A stretch of 38,252 nucleotides of DNA from Dehalococcoidia bacterium (GCA_009692685.1 SHYS01000011.1:1-38252); one strand, 5' to 3'. Shown: positions 15,527 through 23,696, counted from the first letter of the stretch. A program made the numbers and translations. The notes: generated from the sequence alone by a model not told the origin.

Positions 15527-15542
15527 ATTTCTCACAGGTTTC
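15527..15542 (-). promoter_or_regulatory. GlnR-box-like site upstream of glnA (first copy)
   Basis: On the minus strand it reads GAAAC-CTGTGA-GAAAT, close to the actinobacterial GlnR box gTnAC-n6-GaAAC. It lies 107 bp before the glnA start, in the gap shared with the divergent winged-helix gene. Confidence 0.5.
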
Positions 15543-15610
15543 GCGCGCGCATCCACGAAGTCAGTGCGGGGGCGGGCCCCCTCACGCGGTATGCGTGGTT
15601 CAATCGACGG

Positions 15611-15627
15611 GCTGCCCTCCAGGCAGC
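15611..15627 (+). promoter_or_regulatory. hairpin in the glnA leader
   Basis: GCTGCC/GGCAGC stem with loop CTCCA, about 10 nt before the CGGAGG ribosome-binding site. It could affect message stability or translation; no riboswitch class is recognised. Confidence 0.3.
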
Positions 15628-15648
15628 GCAGGCTCGGAGGCAGTTGAG

Positions 15649-17064
15649 ATGGCTAATCTGGCCGACATCCGTCAGCGGATGACCTCGGAAGGCGTCACGC
15701 GCGTCGATCTCCGTGTGACGGACTTGCCCGGACGGTGGCACCACTTCTCCGTCCCCGCCGGACGGCTGACGGAGGAGAGCACGGTCAACGGCTTCGGATT
15801 CGATGGATCGAGCCTCCGCGGCTTCCAGGCGATCGAGGAGTCGGACATGCTCCTGCTCCCCGACCTCGACACGGCCGTGGTCGACCCATCCGAGGCGGTC
15901 CCGACGCTCGCGATCGTCTGCGACGTGGTCGAGCCCCAGACGGGTGAGCGCTACGTGCGCGACCCTCGACGGATCGCGGCGCTGGCGGAGTCTTATCTGC
16001 GATCGACGGGGATCGCGGACACCGCGAACTTCGGACCGGAGTTGGAGTTCTTCCTGTTCGACGACGCGCGCTTCCAGCAGAACGCCAACACGGCATTCTT
16101 CACGGTGGACTCGGTCGAGGGCCCGTGGAACAGCGGGCATGACGAGCACCCGAACCTCGGCGCCAAGATCGGGACGAAGGAGGGCTACTCGCCCGTCCCG
16201 CCCGCGGACCAGACCTCCGACGTGCGCTGGGCGATCGCCGAAGCCCTCGAAAGCGCGGGCATCGAGGTGGAAGTACACCACCATGAGGTCGCCGCAGCGG
16301 GCCAGGGCGAGATCGCCACGAAGTACGCGAGCCTGCGCAAGAAGGCGGACGAGACGCAGTGGTACAAATACCTCGTCCGCACGATCGGGCGAGCGCACGG
16401 CAAGGCCGCGACGTTCATGCCGAAGCCGATCTTCGGGGACAATGGCAGCGGGATGCACACGCACCAGTCGCTCTGGAAAGATGGCGTGCCGCTCTTCCAT
16501 GACGCGAACGGCTACGCCAGCCTGTCCCAGACGGCACGGTGGTACATCGGCGGGCTGTTGACGCATGCGCCCGCGCTGATGGCGTTCTGCGCGCCCTCCA
16601 CGAACTCGTACAAGCGTCTGGTGCCGGGCTTCGAGGCGCCGGTGAACCTCGCATACTCGGCGCGGAACCGGTCGGCGGCGGTGCGCATCCCGACGTACTC
16701 CTCGGCGGCGGGGGCCACGCGCATCGAGTTCCGCCCACCTGACGGCACCTCCAACCCCTATCTGGCGTTTGCGGCGATGCTGATGGCTGGCGTGGACGGA
16801 ATCCGCCATCAGATCGACCCGGGCGACCCGCTGGACCGGAACATCTACGAGTTACGGGCGGAAGAGGCGGCGCGTGTACCTCGCGTACCGGGGAGCCTGG
16901 AGGCGGCGTTGGACGCGCTGGCGGGCGACCAAACGTTCCTGTTCGAGGGTGCGGTCTTCACGGAGGACCTGGTGGCGCGCTGGATCGCGATGAAGCGCGA
17001 GGAGGTGCAGGCCGCCGCCCTCCGTCCGACACCCTACGAGTACGAGTTGTATTTCAACGGGTAG
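15649..17064 (+). CDS. glnA: glutamine synthetase type I (GSI-beta-like)
   Basis: 471 aa; joins ammonia and glutamate with ATP to give glutamine, as a dodecamer in the cytosol. Motifs: VNGFGFDGSSLRGFQAIEESDM, metal-binding FGPELEFFLFD, VHHHEVAAAGQGEI, FMPKPIFGDNGSGMHTHQSLW, NSYKRLVPGFEAPVNLAYSARNRSAAVRIP, and EFRPPDGTSNPYLAFAAMLMAG. The adenylylation region DRNIYELRAEE keeps the Tyr that adenylyltransferases modify. CGGAGG lies 8 nt before the ATG. A GlnR-like site and a small hairpin are upstream. The second glnA follows after 84 bp. Confidence 0.97.
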   Translation: MANLADIRQRMTSEGVTRVDLRVTDLPGRWHHFSVPAGRLTEESTVNGFGFDGSSLRGFQAIEESDMLLLPDLDTAVVDPSEAVPTLAIVCDVVEPQTGERYVRDPRRIAALAESYLRSTGIADTANFGPELEFFLFDDARFQQNANTAFFTVDSVEGPWNSGHDEHPNLGAKIGTKEGYSPVPPADQTSDVRWAIAEALESAGIEVEVHHHEVAAAGQGEIATKYASLRKKADETQWYKYLVRTIGRAHGKAATFMPKPIFGDNGSGMHTHQSLWKDGVPLFHDANGYASLSQTARWYIGGLLTHAPALMAFCAPSTNSYKRLVPGFEAPVNLAYSARNRSAAVRIPTYSSAAGATRIEFRPPDGTSNPYLAFAAMLMAGVDGIRHQIDPGDPLDRNIYELRAEEAARVPRVPGSLEAALDALAGDQTFLFEGAVFTEDLVARWIAMKREEVQAAALRPTPYEYELYFNG

Positions 17065-17109
17065 CGGCTGAACGTCCCAGACCCCAATGGGTGTCTGAGG
17101 CGGCCCGTA

Positions 17110-17125
17110 GAAACAATCTGGAAAC
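17110..17125 (+). promoter_or_regulatory. GlnR-box-like site upstream of the second glnA
   Basis: GAAAC-AATCTG-GAAAC: two half-sites with a 6-nt spacer, matching 9 of 10 positions of the GlnR pattern if read as gTnAC-n6-GaAAC. It lies 23 bp before the second glnA start and just after a hairpin formed by CAGAC/GTCTG (17076-17097). Confidence 0.55.
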
Positions 17126-17148
17126 AGGTCGGACGGTACGATCTGGCG

Positions 17149-18483
17149 ATGATTGAACGTGAATCTGGTGCGGGGTCGGTGCAGCACGTCTTGCAGGCGT
17201 GCCGCGATCACGATGTGAAGTTCATCCGGCTGTGGTTCACGGACATCCTCGGAATGCTGAAGTCCGTCGCCATTACGGTCGAGGAACTCGAACACGCGCT
17301 GACGGACGGGATCACGTTCGACGGGGCGGCGATCGAGGGCTTCGCGCGGCGTGACGAAGCCGACATGATCGCGATGCCAGACCCGGCGACGTTCCAGGTG
17401 CTGCCGTGGCGTCCGCGGCCAAACGCGGTGGCGCGGATGTTCTGCGACATCTACCGGACGAACGGGGAACCATTCGAGGGTGACCCTCGGCAGGTGCTGA
17501 AGCGGACGCTGCGCCGTGCCGCCGACCAAGGGTACACGTTCTACGTGTCGCCCGAGATCGAGTACTTCTACTTCAAGGACGCGCAGGGGACGGTGCCCCT
17601 GGACCAGGGCGGCTACTTCGACCTCACACCGCTCGATGGCGGCTCGGACCTGCGGCGCGAGACGGTGTTGATGCTTGAGGAGTTGGGCATCGGGGTCGCG
17701 CTGAGTCACCACGAAGTCGCGCCGAGCCAGCACGAGATGGACCTGCGCTACACGGACGCCCTGACGATGGCGGACGCGGTCATGACGTTCCGGCTCGTGG
17801 TGAAGGAAGTCGCGGCGCGCGCTGGCGTCCACGCGACGTTCATGCCGAAGCCGATCGCGGATCAGAACGGCAGCGGGATGCACCTGCAACTCTCGCTGTT
17901 CCGAGGCGAAGCGAACGCCTTCCATGACCCGCAGTCTCCGGACACGCTCTCCGCGGACGCGAAGCACTACGTAGCGGGCTTGCTCCAGCACGCGCCGGAG
18001 ATCGCGCTGATCACGAACCAGTGGGTGAACTCGTACAAGCGTCTGATCCCGGGCTTCGAGGCGCCGGTGTACGCGACGTGGTCGCACACGAACGACGCCG
18101 ACCTCGTGCGGGTACCGGCGCACCGCGTCGAGGCGACGGTCGCCACACGCGTTGAGTACCGCGCACCTGACCCGGGCTGCAACCCGTACCTGACGTTCGC
18201 GGCGGTGCTCGCGGCTGGCCTCGACGGGATCGCTGCGAAGACCCCGCTGCCCGAACCCGCGCGCTCCGGCCTCACCGAGGCCGAACGTGCCGCCCGAGGC
18301 TTGCGGACGTTGCCGCTGTCCCTCGGTGACGCGATCCAGCAATTCTCCGGCTCCGCGCTGATGCGCAGCGAACTCGGGGACCACGTCTTCGAGTCGCTGA
18401 TCGCGAACAAGCGGATCGAGTGGGCGGAGTACCGCGCCCAGGTCACGCCGTACGAGTTGAACCGCTACCTCGGCGCGCTGTAG
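17149..18483 (+). CDS. glnA: glutamine synthetase type I, second copy (GSI-alpha-like)
   Basis: 444 aa GS paralogue. DVKFIRLWFTDILGMLKSVAIT and ITFDGAAIEGFARRDEADM at the N-terminus, VSPEIEYFYFK, LSHHEVAPSQHEMDLRY, FMPKPIADQNGSGMHLQLSLF, NSYKRLIPGFEAPVYATWSHTN and NPYLTFAAVLAAGLDG. It lacks the Tyr-containing adenylylation loop: the region reads ARSGLTEAERAARGLRTLPLSLG, so it should escape that control. Many bacteria with two GSI genes use one for assimilation and another under different regulation, or for related substrates. A GlnR-like box sits in the short gap to the first glnA. Confidence 0.94.
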   Translation: MIERESGAGSVQHVLQACRDHDVKFIRLWFTDILGMLKSVAITVEELEHALTDGITFDGAAIEGFARRDEADMIAMPDPATFQVLPWRPRPNAVARMFCDIYRTNGEPFEGDPRQVLKRTLRRAADQGYTFYVSPEIEYFYFKDAQGTVPLDQGGYFDLTPLDGGSDLRRETVLMLEELGIGVALSHHEVAPSQHEMDLRYTDALTMADAVMTFRLVVKEVAARAGVHATFMPKPIADQNGSGMHLQLSLFRGEANAFHDPQSPDTLSADAKHYVAGLLQHAPEIALITNQWVNSYKRLIPGFEAPVYATWSHTNDADLVRVPAHRVEATVATRVEYRAPDPGCNPYLTFAAVLAAGLDGIAAKTPLPEPARSGLTEAERAARGLRTLPLSLGDAIQQFSGSALMRSELGDHVFESLIANKRIEWAEYRAQVTPYELNRYLGAL

Positions 18484-18514
18484 CCCTCCCTCGCCCTCCC
18501 TTGGATGTGCCAGA

Positions 18515-18533
18515 ACGGGATCCTCAATCCCGT
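18515..18533. terminator. hairpin between convergent glnA and MBL genes
   Basis: ACGGGAT/ATCCCGT stem with loop CCTCA, 32 bp past the second glnA stop. No U-tract. Confidence 0.45.
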
Positions 18534-18617
18534 CCGCGACGCCCTATCCGCCACGCAGGGATCGAGGGGGCAGATGCCGTTCGCCGAAGCCATCGCCGGG
18601 GTGACACCGCGGTATGC

Positions 18618-19826
18618 CTACTTCGTCAGGGCGACGCGCCAGACCTTGCCATCGTCCTCCTGGGTGACGACGGCGATGCCCTGGCCCACCATCTTGGCGA
18701 GGTGGGAGCGGATCTGGCCGCCCGCGGCGCGACGCAGCCCCTTCTGGATCTCGGGGTAGAGCGCGCGGCGAATCTGGCGGTCGGTCGCGTAGCCCTTATC
18801 GATGAGATCGATGATCTGGCGGTCACGCGTCGCGCGGTGGTCGAGCAGTTCCTGCACCTTCGCGTCGGTGGCGGCCACGGTGGGGCCGTGGCCAGGGGCG
18901 AAGAGCGTGGCCTGCAGTTCGCGCATGCGCAGCAGGGAGTCAAGGTATTGCTTCATGTCGCCGGCTGGCGGTGGGCCAATGGCGCTGGTGCCGACGCCGA
19001 GGACGTTGTCGCCGGTGAAGAGGACGCGCAAGTCCTCTACCCAGTAGCAGTTGTGGCCGGCAGTGTGGCCAGGTGTGTGGACCGCCTGCACCGTGAGGCC
19101 ACCGACACGGAACGTCTCGCCGTCCGAGAGCGGACGGTCGATCGGCGTCGCGAGGGCTTCGGCACGCCAGACGGCGACGCGCTCCTCGAGATCTTCTTCG
19201 TCCGGCAGGTCCTCGTTGCCCTGGGAAGGCGCGGGCGGTGTGTGGAGCAGCACCTCATCGATGGGGTTGATGGCAGTCTCGGCCTTGAGTAATTCGCGCA
19301 GTTGGCGCGCCCCCGACGAGTGGTCGTAGTGGTGGTGCGTCATCGCGATGGTCTTGAAGTCGAGGTGACCCATCTCGCTTGTGAAGAACTTCGAGCGCTC
19401 GCCGATCGACTGCTTGTCGCCGTAGCCCGCGTCCAGCAGCGCGGCCTCGCGACCATCCTTCAGCACCCAGACGTTCGAGGTGGGGAAGGTGCGAGTGAAC
19501 TGCTTCACCACAACGACGTGCTGCGTGAGGTGGTCGTTCACGACGTTCACGCGCGACTCGATGGTCTCCTTGGCGGCGGCTTTCTTCGTCACAGCCTTCT
19601 TTGCTGCGGGCTTCAGAGCAGCCTTCGTGCTGACGGTCTGAGTTCTGGCTTTCTTGACGACGGCCTTCTTCACGACCGTCTTCGATGCGGGCTTCTTCGC
19701 CGCAGGCTTACGGGCGGGTGCCTTCTTCGCGGCGGGCTTCGAGGCGGGGCGCGTGGGGGCGGGTTTGCGAGCCGCTGGCTTCTTGGCGGCGGGCTTCTTC
19801 GCGGCAGGTTTCTTCGCAGCGACCAT
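18618..19826 (-). CDS. MBL-fold hydrolase with histone-H1-like Lys/Ala/Pro tail
   Basis: 402 aa. Residues 1 to about 88 are an H1/AlgP-like tail of PAAKK-type repeats with almost no acidic residues, probably disordered and DNA- or RNA-binding. Then comes a metallo-beta-lactamase domain with metal motifs THHHYDHSSG, VHTPGHTAGHNC, LFTGDNVLG and FAPGHGPTV, and a C-terminal winged-helix-like segment (DRQIIDLIDKGYATDRQIRRALYPEIQKGL...) as in LACTB2-type endoribonucleases. The start is placed at the ATG at 19824-19826; longer readings upstream run into the divergent mutY-like gene. The gap to that gene is 63 bp. Substrate unknown; a nucleic-acid substrate is an inference from the tail. Confidence 0.88.
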   Translation of the reverse strand: MVAAKKPAAKKPAAKKPAARKPAPTRPASKPAAKKAPARKPAAKKPASKTVVKKAVVKKARTQTVSTKAALKPAAKKAVTKKAAAKETIESRVNVVNDHLTQHVVVVKQFTRTFPTSNVWVLKDGREAALLDAGYGDKQSIGERSKFFTSEMGHLDFKTIAMTHHHYDHSSGARQLRELLKAETAINPIDEVLLHTPPAPSQGNEDLPDEEDLEERVAVWRAEALATPIDRPLSDGETFRVGGLTVQAVHTPGHTAGHNCYWVEDLRVLFTGDNVLGVGTSAIGPPPAGDMKQYLDSLLRMRELQATLFAPGHGPTVAATDAKVQELLDHRATRDRQIIDLIDKGYATDRQIRRALYPEIQKGLRRAAGGQIRSHLAKMVGQGIAVVTQEDDGKVWRVALTK

Positions 19827-19889
19827 GGCGCACCACCCCTCGGCAGCGCATGGTACACCGCCGCATCCGCCCGGTACCCTCGGGCGACG

Positions 19890-20864
19890 ATGCCACGCGC
19901 GACCTCGAAGGCTCCCCATGCGACACGTCCGTACGTGCTGCCGACAGCCCGGCGGCGAACGGTACAGCGACGCCTGCTCGCGTGGTACGACGCGCACGCG
20001 GAACCGTTCCCCTGGCGCGAAGCACACGACCCGTATGCCGCGCTGGTCGCGGCCGTCTGCGCGCAGCAGACGCAGATCGCACGGGTGCTGGAGATCTACG
20101 CACGCTGGATGGCGGCCTTCCCAACGCTCGCTGACCTCGCGAGGGCTGACCGCGCCTCGGTGCTGCAAACGTGGGGCCGGGCGGGATACCCGAGGCGGGC
20201 CGTCAGCCTGCATGAGACGGCTCGGCAGTGTGTCGCGGAGCACGGGGGAGCGCTGCCTCGCGACCCGGAGGCGCTGCTGGCCCTGCCGGGGATCGGGCCG
20301 TTCACAGCCGCCATCGTGCGCACGTTCGGCTTCGAGGAGGACGCACCCGCTGTGGACACGAACATCGTGCGCGTCGTGGGGCGGCTGGTGTTCGGCGACC
20401 TGCAGCCAGCGCGAGACACCCCTCGCGCCGAGATCGATGCGGCGACAGCCGCGCTGTTCCCTTCGGGCGAAGGCGCGCGCTGGAACCCGGCACTGATGGA
20501 CTACGGCGCGCGCATCTGCACGCCCCGCCCGAGGTGCGAGGTGTGCGTGGTCGCCTCGATGTGCGCCGCGCGGCCTCGGTTCGCGGCGGGTGAGGTGGCA
20601 GAGCCGGTGCGCGCGCAGGGCGCATTCGAGGGCTCGGAACGGCAGGCGCGCGGGCGGGTGATGCAGGTGCTGCGTGACGCAGCGGGGGATGCAGCGAGTG
20701 ACGCCGAGGGCGCGTCGGTCACCCTCGGCGTGCTCACGAAGCGGGCGGGCGCCACGACAGCCGAGGATCGAGCGCGGGTGCGTATGCTCCTCGGACGGCT
20801 GGCGGACGAGGGACTGGCGTGGACGGATGGCCGTCGCGCGGGCCTCGGGCAGCGGCCAGAGTAG
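19890..20864 (+). CDS. HhH-GPD DNA glycosylase, MutY-like, lacking the catalytic Glu
   Basis: 324 aa base-excision-repair glycosylase. PFPWREAHDPYAALVAAVCAQQTQIARV aligns with the MutY N-terminal helix, but the MutY catalytic Glu of SEVMLQQT is Ala here (VAAVCAQQT). The HhH motif is LLALPGIGPFTAAIV and the conserved Asp is in AVDTNIVRVVGRL. Four cysteines for a [4Fe-4S] cluster appear as C-x5-C-x2-C-x5-C (ICTPRPRCEVCVVASMC), one residue shorter than the usual C-x6-C start. There is no NUDIX-like C-terminal domain; the last about 90 residues look like a small helical or winged domain. It may act on another lesion than A:8-oxoG. It is followed after 11 bp by an MBL gene. Confidence 0.85.
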   Translation: MPRATSKAPHATRPYVLPTARRRTVQRRLLAWYDAHAEPFPWREAHDPYAALVAAVCAQQTQIARVLEIYARWMAAFPTLADLARADRASVLQTWGRAGYPRRAVSLHETARQCVAEHGGALPRDPEALLALPGIGPFTAAIVRTFGFEEDAPAVDTNIVRVVGRLVFGDLQPARDTPRAEIDAATAALFPSGEGARWNPALMDYGARICTPRPRCEVCVVASMCAARPRFAAGEVAEPVRAQGAFEGSERQARGRVMQVLRDAAGDAASDAEGASVTLGVLTKRAGATTAEDRARVRMLLGRLADEGLAWTDGRRAGLGQRPE

Positions 20865-20875
20865 GAGGAGACGAG

Positions 20876-21520
20876 ATGGCGAAGCAGATCTACGCGGATG
20901 CGACAGTCACCATCGAGATCGTGCCCGCACTCGGACGGTTCGCGAACAACACCTACATCCTGCGCCCCGCATCGGGTGGCCCCGCGACGGTCATCGATGT
21001 ACCGGAGGGCGCCGAGGCCGTCGTGACAGCGCTCGGCGACACGCCGGTCGAGCGGATCGTGGTGACGCACCACCACAGCGACCACTGGCTCGGCTTCGAC
21101 ATCCTGCGCGCGCACACACCAGCGCCTGTCTTTGCCGGCGCGACCGAGACCAACCTCGATGCCACACGCAACGTCCAACCCCTCGCCGACGGTGCCACGT
21201 TCGAGGTGGGCAGCGCCACGGTGCGCGCGATCCATACGCCGGGGCACACTCCTGGCTCGACCTGCTTCCTCGTCGGCGGGGCACTGATCACCGGCGACAC
21301 ACTGTTCCCGGGCGGGCCCGGCCGCACCGGCTCCGCCGAGAACCTCCAGCAGGAGATCTCCTCGATCACCTCGCGCCTGTACGTCCTACCGCCGGAGACG
21401 CTCGTGCTCCCCGGCCACGGCCCGAGCACGACGATCGGCGCCTCGCAAGCGGAGTACGCCGTCTACGCCTCGAAGTCGCACCCGGCCGACCTCAAAGGTG
21501 ACGTGCTGTGGGAGATGTAG
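20876..21520 (+). CDS. MBL-fold hydrolase, glyoxalase II-like
   Basis: 214 aa compact metallo-beta-lactamase-fold protein. ANNTYILRP at the first strand, zinc motif VTHHHSDHWLG, second-shell IHTPGHTPGSTCFLVG, ITGDTLFPGGPGRTG and final LPGHGPSTTIG. The order and spacing match the hydroxyacylglutathione-hydrolase-like group; true glutathione use is unlikely to be provable from sequence. A strong GGAGGAG precedes the ATG. Probably translated from the same message as the glycosylase. Confidence 0.88.
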   Translation: MAKQIYADATVTIEIVPALGRFANNTYILRPASGGPATVIDVPEGAEAVVTALGDTPVERIVVTHHHSDHWLGFDILRAHTPAPVFAGATETNLDATRNVQPLADGATFEVGSATVRAIHTPGHTPGSTCFLVGGALITGDTLFPGGPGRTGSAENLQQEISSITSRLYVLPPETLVLPGHGPSTTIGASQAEYAVYASKSHPADLKGDVLWEM

Positions 21521-21534
21521 GGCGCGCCGCTCGC

Positions 21535-21645
21535 TTATGACTTAGTCGGACGCGCGCTGCGCCACTTGGTGCCATACGGCAGTACGAACAAGTACAGACC
21601 GGTGAACAAAAGCGCGAAGAGCGGAGGCAGCGGCAAGTAGAACAC
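21535..21645 (-). CDS. second half of a small two-helix membrane protein, after an in-frame amber
   Basis: 36 codons, VFYLPLPPLFALLFTGLYLFVLPYGTKWRSARPTKS, ending TAA. It has one clear membrane helix and a basic tail. The frame is continuous with the preceding 38-codon ORF, separated only by TAG at 21646-21648. A GTG directly after the TAG could restart translation, but no ribosome-binding site is visible. It is either the end of one 75-codon protein or a separate tiny gene. Not a recognised family. Confidence 0.4.
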   Translation of the reverse strand: MFYLPLPPLFALLFTGLYLFVLPYGTKWRSARPTKS

Positions 21646-21762
21646 CTAGGCGGCGGACTCTTGCTGTCCCAGTCCTAGGACAACGAAGCAACCGATGACA
21701 GTCGCCGTAAAGGCCGTCGACGCCCAGCGGGGTATCTGCCGAAGCCACTTGTTCCAGTTCAT
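21646..21762 (-). CDS. small membrane protein (first half)
   Basis: 38 aa, MNWNKWLRQIPRWASTAFTATVIGCFVVLGLGQQESAA, with an amphipathic Trp/Arg N-terminus and one membrane helix. GAGGAG lies about 7 nt upstream on the minus strand, a good start signal. The frame stays open beyond the TAG into a second helix, so the stop may be a nonsense change. Divergent from the M16 peptidase. Function unknown. Confidence 0.5.
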   Translation of the reverse strand: MNWNKWLRQIPRWASTAFTATVIGCFVVLGLGQQESAA

Positions 21763-21835
21763 TGGGCACTCCTCTGGATGAGATCTGAATACATGGACGA
21801 GGACTGGCGAAACGATACTGCCCCGAACCTGACGT

Positions 21836-21863
21836 TTGACCCTCCCACGCCTCCCGGTAGGAT
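21836..21863 (+). promoter_or_regulatory. putative promoter of the M16 peptidase gene
   Basis: TTGACC, a 16-nt spacer, then TAGGAT. Transcription would start near 21870, which argues for a translation start at or after 21902 and against the longer in-frame reading from 21836. Confidence 0.5.
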
Positions 21864-21901
21864 GGCCGAGACCTCCCACACATCACCGGAAACGGGATCC
21901 T

Positions 21902-23194
21902 GTGCCCGAATTGATGCCCCTCGCGTCGCCGCACCTGACTACGTTCACCAACGGGTTGCGGCTCCTCGTCACGCCGATGCCGTATGCGCGGTCGGCATCT
22001 GCCTCGATCTATGTGGCGGCGGGGTCGCGGTATGAGGCGACGCCGGCCGAGGGCGGGCTGTCGCACTTCCTCGAACACTTGCTGTTCAAGGGGACGAAGC
22101 GGCGGCCGAAGCCGCTCGATATCTCGATGGAGATCGACCGCATCGGCGGCAACATCAACGCGGCGACCAACCGCGAACTGACCGTCTACTACGCCAAGGT
22201 CACGCCGGAGTACCTCGGCGGCGCGGTCGACATCCTGGGCGACATGATCCGGAACTCTGTGCTGCCCGACCACGAGATCGAGCGTGAGCGCGACGTCATC
22301 CTCGAAGAGTTGGCAGCCGTCGAGGACTCCCCACCGGAGCAGGTGGGCGTGATCCTCGACGAGACGCTGTGGCTAGGCCAGCCGCACGGACGCGACATCG
22401 CGGGCACGAACGAGTCCGTCGAGGGCCTGAGTGCCGCCGCGATCCGCGAGTACTACCAACGTCAGTACGTGCCGAACGCGACCGTCGTCTCGATCGCTGG
22501 CGCCGTCGATCCCGCTGAGGTGCGCGAGATGGTCGGTCTGGCTTTCGAGGACTGGCGCGCCGGAGATCCGTTGCCGTGGGTGCCGAACCAGCGCCGCGTC
22601 GGGCACTCGTTGGTCACGGTCCACGACAAGGACACCGAGCAGGTCCACCTCTCCTTCGGCCTGCATGGCGTTGCCTCTGACGACGACGACCGCTACGCGC
22701 TCGACCTGCTCTCGGTGATCCTCGGCGAGGGGATGTCGTCGAGGCTGTTCGCACGGCTGCGCGAAGAACTCGCGCTTTGTTACGACATCCACTCGTACAT
22801 CGCGACGCTGCGCGACTGCGGGATGTTCGGCGTGTACGCGGGTGTCGACCCCGAGCGGGCGATCGAGGCGGCGCGAGAGATCGCGAAGGAACTCGCGCGT
22901 GCGTGCGCGCCGGTCGGCGCGGACGAACTGTCGCGCGCGAAGGCCGTCACGCGATCGCGCACCCAGTTGCGCCTGGAGGACTCGCGGTCGGTGTCCGCGC
23001 TGTACGGCTCCCAGGCGATCCTCGGCCTGCCGCTCAAGACGCCGGAGCAGACGCTGGCGCGGTCGGCGGCGGTGACGGTCGAAGAGGTCGAGCGGGTGAC
23101 GATCCGCGTGATGCGCGGCGGCGGCCTGCACGTCGCAGCGGTCGGGCAAGTGGATGCGAAGGCCCTCGAAGCCGCCGTGGTGTTCGAGCCATGA
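21902..23194 (+). CDS. M16 family zinc metallopeptidase (processing-peptidase-like)
   Basis: 430 aa from GTG. The inverted zinc motif HxxEH is present as LSHFLEHLLFKGT, with the distal Glu in AATNRELTVYYAKV about 75 residues on. The C-terminal half (Peptidase_M16_C) has YVPNATVVSIAGAVD and the R/Y substrate-pocket region SSRLFARLREELALCYDIHSY. Length and order match single-chain bacterial M16B peptidases, which often work as pairs; a second M16 gene lies 5 kb away. An ATG four codons later is an alternative start. The stop overlaps the next gene (ATGA). Confidence 0.93.
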   Translation: MPELMPLASPHLTTFTNGLRLLVTPMPYARSASASIYVAAGSRYEATPAEGGLSHFLEHLLFKGTKRRPKPLDISMEIDRIGGNINAATNRELTVYYAKVTPEYLGGAVDILGDMIRNSVLPDHEIERERDVILEELAAVEDSPPEQVGVILDETLWLGQPHGRDIAGTNESVEGLSAAAIREYYQRQYVPNATVVSIAGAVDPAEVREMVGLAFEDWRAGDPLPWVPNQRRVGHSLVTVHDKDTEQVHLSFGLHGVASDDDDRYALDLLSVILGEGMSSRLFARLREELALCYDIHSYIATLRDCGMFGVYAGVDPERAIEAAREIAKELARACAPVGADELSRAKAVTRSRTQLRLEDSRSVSALYGSQAILGLPLKTPEQTLARSAAVTVEEVERVTIRVMRGGGLHVAAVGQVDAKALEAAVVFEP

Positions 23195-23676
23195 CCGACT
23201 GGGGCGCACCCGGCGCGGACATCGAGGCTGACCCGGACGCCCTCGTGCGGCGCGCGGCGCAGCCGGACGCGAACCCGGAGCGCATCCTGCTGGTCGTGCG
23301 ACGTGTCGAGGATGGCGCGGTGCTGCTCGCGCGCTGGCCGGACGCGCAGCCGATGCTGCTCTCCCTTGACGCCCCCCACCCGGACGAGGGCTTCGCCGAG
23401 GGCATCGAGTTGCTGCTGCGATCGCGCTTCGCGGTGACGGCGGGCACACCTCACCTGCACGCGGAGCGACTGCCGGTACGGATGCAGCACCCCGCCAAAG
23501 GCAGCGAGACGATGGGCTTCCTCCGCGTCGCCGCCGTCGAGGTGAGCGGTGAGCCGGCGCCGGACGGCGCCCTCGACGGCATCGAGGCGCTCACCGCCGA
23601 CGAGGCCGCGCGAACGCTCTCGACTGACCTCGAACGTCGCGCCCTCGCGCTGGGGCTGGCGCTGCTCGACCGGTAG
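23191..23676 (+). CDS. hypothetical protein coupled to the M16 peptidase
   Basis: 161 aa, no signal or membrane segment. ERILLVVRRVEDGAVLLARWPDAQPMLLSLDAPHPDEGFAEGIELLLRSRF and ETMGFLRVAAVEVSGEPAP resemble the strand order of Nudix proteins, but the Nudix box (GX5EX7REUXEEXGU) is absent. A degenerate Nudix-like fold is a guess. ATGA overlap with the peptidase gene implies co-translation. Function unknown. Confidence 0.7.
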   Translation: MTDWGAPGADIEADPDALVRRAAQPDANPERILLVVRRVEDGAVLLARWPDAQPMLLSLDAPHPDEGFAEGIELLLRSRFAVTAGTPHLHAERLPVRMQHPAKGSETMGFLRVAAVEVSGEPAPDGALDGIEALTADEAARTLSTDLERRALALGLALLDR

Positions 23677-23696
23677 GTCTGCGGTAGTCTCCGCCG

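Noticed and set aside
16852..18384. Long open frame antisense to the glutamine synthetases
   Set aside because: Composition shadow in high-GC DNA; no start signal, His/Arg-rich without any family motif, and the plus strand is a clear glnA.
19600..19820. Repetitive DNA that could look like a CRISPR or tandem repeat array
   Set aside because: Repeats are irregular and code for PAAKK-type peptides; no spacer structure.
18420..19886. Plus-strand open frames over the H1-tailed MBL gene
   Set aside because: The minus strand holds the MBL motifs; the plus-strand repeats are just the complement of the PAAKK tail.
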